Part shown: positions 6,212-7,463 of the stretch, piece after piece
Layout of the letters: every line of letters starts with the position of its first letter
Numbering within the stretch: position 1 is the stretch's first letter
Assembly (NCBI GenBank): GCA_017554135.1
Contig: JAFZIX010000107.1
Location: forward strand, 1 to 7,463
Length of the DNA: 7,463 nucleotides
Origin: Bacteroidales bacterium
GTDB taxonomy: Bacteria; Bacteroidota; Bacteroidia; Bacteroidales; UBA932
Direction of reading: 5' to 3'
Notes under the pieces: generated by a model
Told to the model about the DNA's origin: nothing
Databases searched by the model: none
What the model saw: only the letters and a program-made list of their open reading frames with translations
Translations under genes and position numbers: made by a program

Positions 6212-6778
6212 ATGCTTATACTTGACATACATACCCGCGCGGAGTTGTACCAATGGTATCTGGAGAATCACGACAAAGTGAGCGACTTCTGGCTACGCGT
6301 GAACCGGGCTGCGGCAGACTGCCCCGGCGTGGTGCGGTATGTCGATGCCGTGGAGGTCGCCCTTTGTTTCGGATGGATAGACAGCACTCAGAAGAAGATT
6401 GATGACGGAAAGCCTGTCCAGCATTTCACGCCCCGCCGCAAGCGGAGCAACTGGTGTGAAAGGAACCTGATCCGCTGCAGGCGCCTGGTCCGGACAGGGG
6501 AAATGACGCCTGCCGGACTGGCGGCCACCCCTGGCCTCGACCCCTCTTTGTTCGTCTTTGAAGACTGGGTGCTCGATGCCATCAAAGCAGATGAAACAGC
6601 GTGGAAAAACTACAACTCATTTCCCGAAACCTACCGACGCATCCGCGTAGATTTCATTCAGGGATATCGGCATTCAGGCCGTGAGGAAGAAGCGCAGAAT
6701 GCTCTCCGGAAATTTGTCAAGTACTGTCACGACGGAAGAATGCTCCCCGGCTGGGATGATTTCGGAAGGTTGAAGTAA
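6212..6778 (+). CDS. YdeI/OmpD-associated family protein
   Basis: This is a 188-residue cytoplasmic-looking protein with no signal peptide or membrane segment. The family signature is clear: VRYVDAVEVALCFGWIDS (41-58), VQHFTPRRKRSNWCERN (69-85) and RLVRTGEMTPAGLAA (91-105). The C-terminal part has the usual helical segment (AWKNYNSFPETYRRIRVDFI, then EEEAQNALRKFVKY). The family is named from E. coli YdeI and Salmonella OmpD-associated proteins and is often labelled bacteriocin-protection. Its molecular activity is not established. A TTG at 6206 would add two residues and overlap the -7 box, so the ATG is preferred. The family usually begins close to this point, so a much later start is unlikely. 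The gene is divergent from hydE and is followed by a 149-base spacer, so it is probably monocistronic. Confidence 0.88.
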   Translation: MLILDIHTRAELYQWYLENHDKVSDFWLRVNRAAADCPGVVRYVDAVEVALCFGWIDSTQKKIDDGKPVQHFTPRRKRSNWCERNLIRCRRLVRTGEMTPAGLAATPGLDPSLFVFEDWVLDAIKADETAWKNYNSFPETYRRIRVDFIQGYRHSGREEEAQNALRKFVKYCHDGRMLPGWDDFGRLK

Positions 6779-6898
6779 ATGAGTGGAGGGCCCAGGGCAC
6801 AGAAAAAACTGATAGTCAATTAAATACCAAGGCGTACTAGTAAATTCGGGTAACATTTGGGAAACATTTCTGATAAGCAAATCTTAGAAAAAAAATCA
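6779..6898. other. Intergenic spacer upstream of the Ig-like lipoprotein gene
   Basis: No gene was found here. The left part contains the GC-rich GGAGGGCCCAGGG just after the YdeI-like stop, without a convincing terminator stem and T-run. The right part is AT-rich and carries AACATTT twice (6852-6858 and 6863-6869), 11 bases apart, about one helical turn. This could be a paired protein-binding site, but it is short enough to be chance. Confidence 0.3.
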
Positions 6899-6906
6899 TA
6901 TCTTTG
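6899..6906 (+). promoter_or_regulatory. -7 promoter box of the Ig-like lipoprotein gene
   Basis: TATCTTTG exactly matches TAnnTTTG and lies 21 bases before the ATG at 6928, the same distance as in the small PspC operon. It is preceded by an A-rich tract (6887-6895). No clear -33 element stands at the expected distance. Confidence 0.65.
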
Positions 6907-6927
6907 TGAGACATAACCAATAACCAA

Positions 6928-7332
6928 ATGAAAAAAGCATTGTTTGCATTTGCATCACTGGCACTGCTGGGTGCATGCGAAGAGGTAATCAACGAGGTGC
7001 CGGCAACCTCCATCATTATCAATGAGACCGACGTTACCATGAAGGTGGGAGAGACCAAGACTCTTACCGTGACGGTAGAACCGGAAAACACTACGGACAA
7101 GGTGGAATGGGAATCCCTCATGCCGGAAAACGCTACCGTCGAGAACGGTGTGGTTACGGCATTGCAGGAAGGCTTCGCTTCGATCGTGGCCAAGGCCGGA
7201 GAGGTTCAGACTACCTGCCGTATCCTCATCACGGCTGCCGCCGGCGATGAAACCTTTGTCATCGAGCCTGCGCCCGTCACACTTGCCATAGATGAGGAGG
7301 CCGTACTGACGGCGGTCATGAAGTGTATGTAG
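6928..7332 (+). CDS. Big_2 Ig-like domain lipoprotein, truncated by an insertion
   Basis: The frame encodes 134 residues. It begins with a lipoprotein signal peptide (MKKALFAFASLALLGAC, Cys17). A complete bacterial Ig-like group 2 domain covers about 27-102 (ATSIIINETDVTMKVGETKT, TVTVEPENTTDKVEWES, NGVVTALQEGFASIVAKAG). A second domain starts at about 107 (TFVIEPAPVTLAIDEEAVLTAV) but stops after about 25 residues at KCM and a TAG. The final codons lie in what looks like the end of an insertion sequence, so the original gene was probably longer, with at least two Ig-like domains. Such lipoproteins are surface or periplasmic and often carry a further C-terminal functional domain, which is lost here or lies beyond the IS. 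The promoter looks intact, so a short lipoprotein could still be made. Confidence 0.85.
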   Translation: MKKALFAFASLALLGACEEVINEVPATSIIINETDVTMKVGETKTLTVTVEPENTTDKVEWESLMPENATVENGVVTALQEGFASIVAKAGEVQTTCRILITAAAGDETFVIEPAPVTLAIDEEAVLTAVMKCM

Positions 7333-7338
7333 TAACTG

Positions 7339-7373
7339 AAAAGTGTACCAGTTTCTCGTTTAAAAGTGTACCA
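7339..7373 (+). repeat. Direct repeats AAAAGTGTACCA inside the IS end
   Basis: AAAAGTGTACCA occurs at 7339-7350 and 7362-7373, a 23-base period, about two helical turns. A shorter match, AAGTGTA, lies at 7321-7327. Evenly phased copies at an element tip suggest transposase-binding sites. Confidence 0.75.
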
Positions 7374-7386
7374 CCGAGATATGTTG

Positions 7387-7394
7387 CGAAGGTA
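7387..7394 (-). promoter_or_regulatory. Possible outward-facing promoter in the IS end
   Basis: Minus-strand TACCTTCG differs from TAnnTTTG at one position. A TTG about 22 bases upstream could serve as the -33 element. It would point out of the element, antisense to the Ig-like gene. Weak and based on motif only. Confidence 0.22.
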
Positions 7395-7410
7395 ACAAAA
7401 GTCCGTGATT

Positions 7411-7463
7411 TTATAACAAGTTATTAAGCATTTTTTGAGTTTCCTTGACACGGTAAGACGCGC
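7411..7463 (-). CDS. Possible C-terminal end of a transposition gene (partial, uncertain)
   Basis: One minus-strand frame is open from the window edge and ends at a TAA (7411-7413), giving 16 residues ending YRVKETQKMLNNLL. Its stop lies about 87 bases from the proposed IS end. That fits the position of the istB stop in IS21-type elements, and the SYRV segment faintly resembles the basic tail of IstB helper ATPases. Sixteen residues are too few to identify a protein, and the frame could be chance. Confidence 0.25.
   Translation of the reverse strand, partial: ASYRVKETQKMLNNLL

Larger units (their letters stand above)
7324..7463. mobile_element. End of an insertion sequence, probably IS21 family (continues past window)
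   Basis: The Ig-like coding frame is lost near 7321-7326, where sequence starting TGTATGTAGTAACTG begins. It is followed by two copies of AAAAGTGTACCA and visibly more AT-rich DNA with no continuation of the Big_2 domain in any frame. Repeated transposase-binding motifs just inside a TGT end are typical of IS21-family elements. The exact boundary, target duplication and transposase genes cannot be seen. Other IS families with repeated ends remain possible. Confidence 0.6.

Noticed and set aside
7206..7451. 81-residue minus-strand frame across the IS end
   Set aside because: It crosses the IS/lipoprotein boundary and reads antisense through Big_2 coding sequence, so it cannot be an original gene.

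Overview
The window looks like a chromosomal segment of a member of the Bacteroidota, probably a gut-type Bacteroidales with moderately high GC. The evidence is four exact TATCTTTG boxes (matching the Bacteroidota -7 consensus TAnnTTTG) just upstream of start codons, the lack of clear Shine-Dalgarno sites, a BACON-domain lipoprotein, a CarboxypepD_reg-like envelope protein and PadR/PspC regulation. The genus cannot be fixed from this sequence alone.

Positions 1-2616 hold one tightly packed minus-strand operon. A promoter near 2584-2615 drives a small PspC-domain protein, then a PadR repressor, then a longer paralogous PspC membrane protein, then a secreted CarboxypepD_reg-like protein that runs off the left edge. 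The junctions are a 4-base gap, a 4-base overlap and a 9-base gap. This looks like an envelope-stress or membrane-homeostasis module with its own regulator between two related membrane proteins.

Positions 2641-6154 hold three more minus-strand genes. hydE, the radical SAM maturase of [FeFe] hydrogenase, has its own promoter and overlaps by 4 bases the start of a BACON-plus-nuclease lipoprotein. After a 114-base gap with a small hairpin comes a sialidase-like beta-propeller protein, probably a lipoprotein. The hydE-nuclease pairing is structurally tight but has no obvious functional link.

From 6201 the direction flips. A YdeI/OmpD-associated family gene is transcribed divergently from hydE, with its -7 box almost touching the start codon. 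Next is a lipoprotein with bacterial Ig-like (Big_2) domains, cut short in its second domain by what looks like the end of an IS21-type insertion sequence (about 7324 to the right edge). The IS call rests on a repeated AAAAGTGTACCA motif and an abrupt loss of coding; the transposase genes lie outside the window.

No RNA genes, CRISPR arrays or riboswitches were seen. The most unusual features are the PspC-PadR-PspC operon, the hydE-nuclease overlap, the possible leaderless YdeI-like gene and the IS-interrupted Ig-like lipoprotein.
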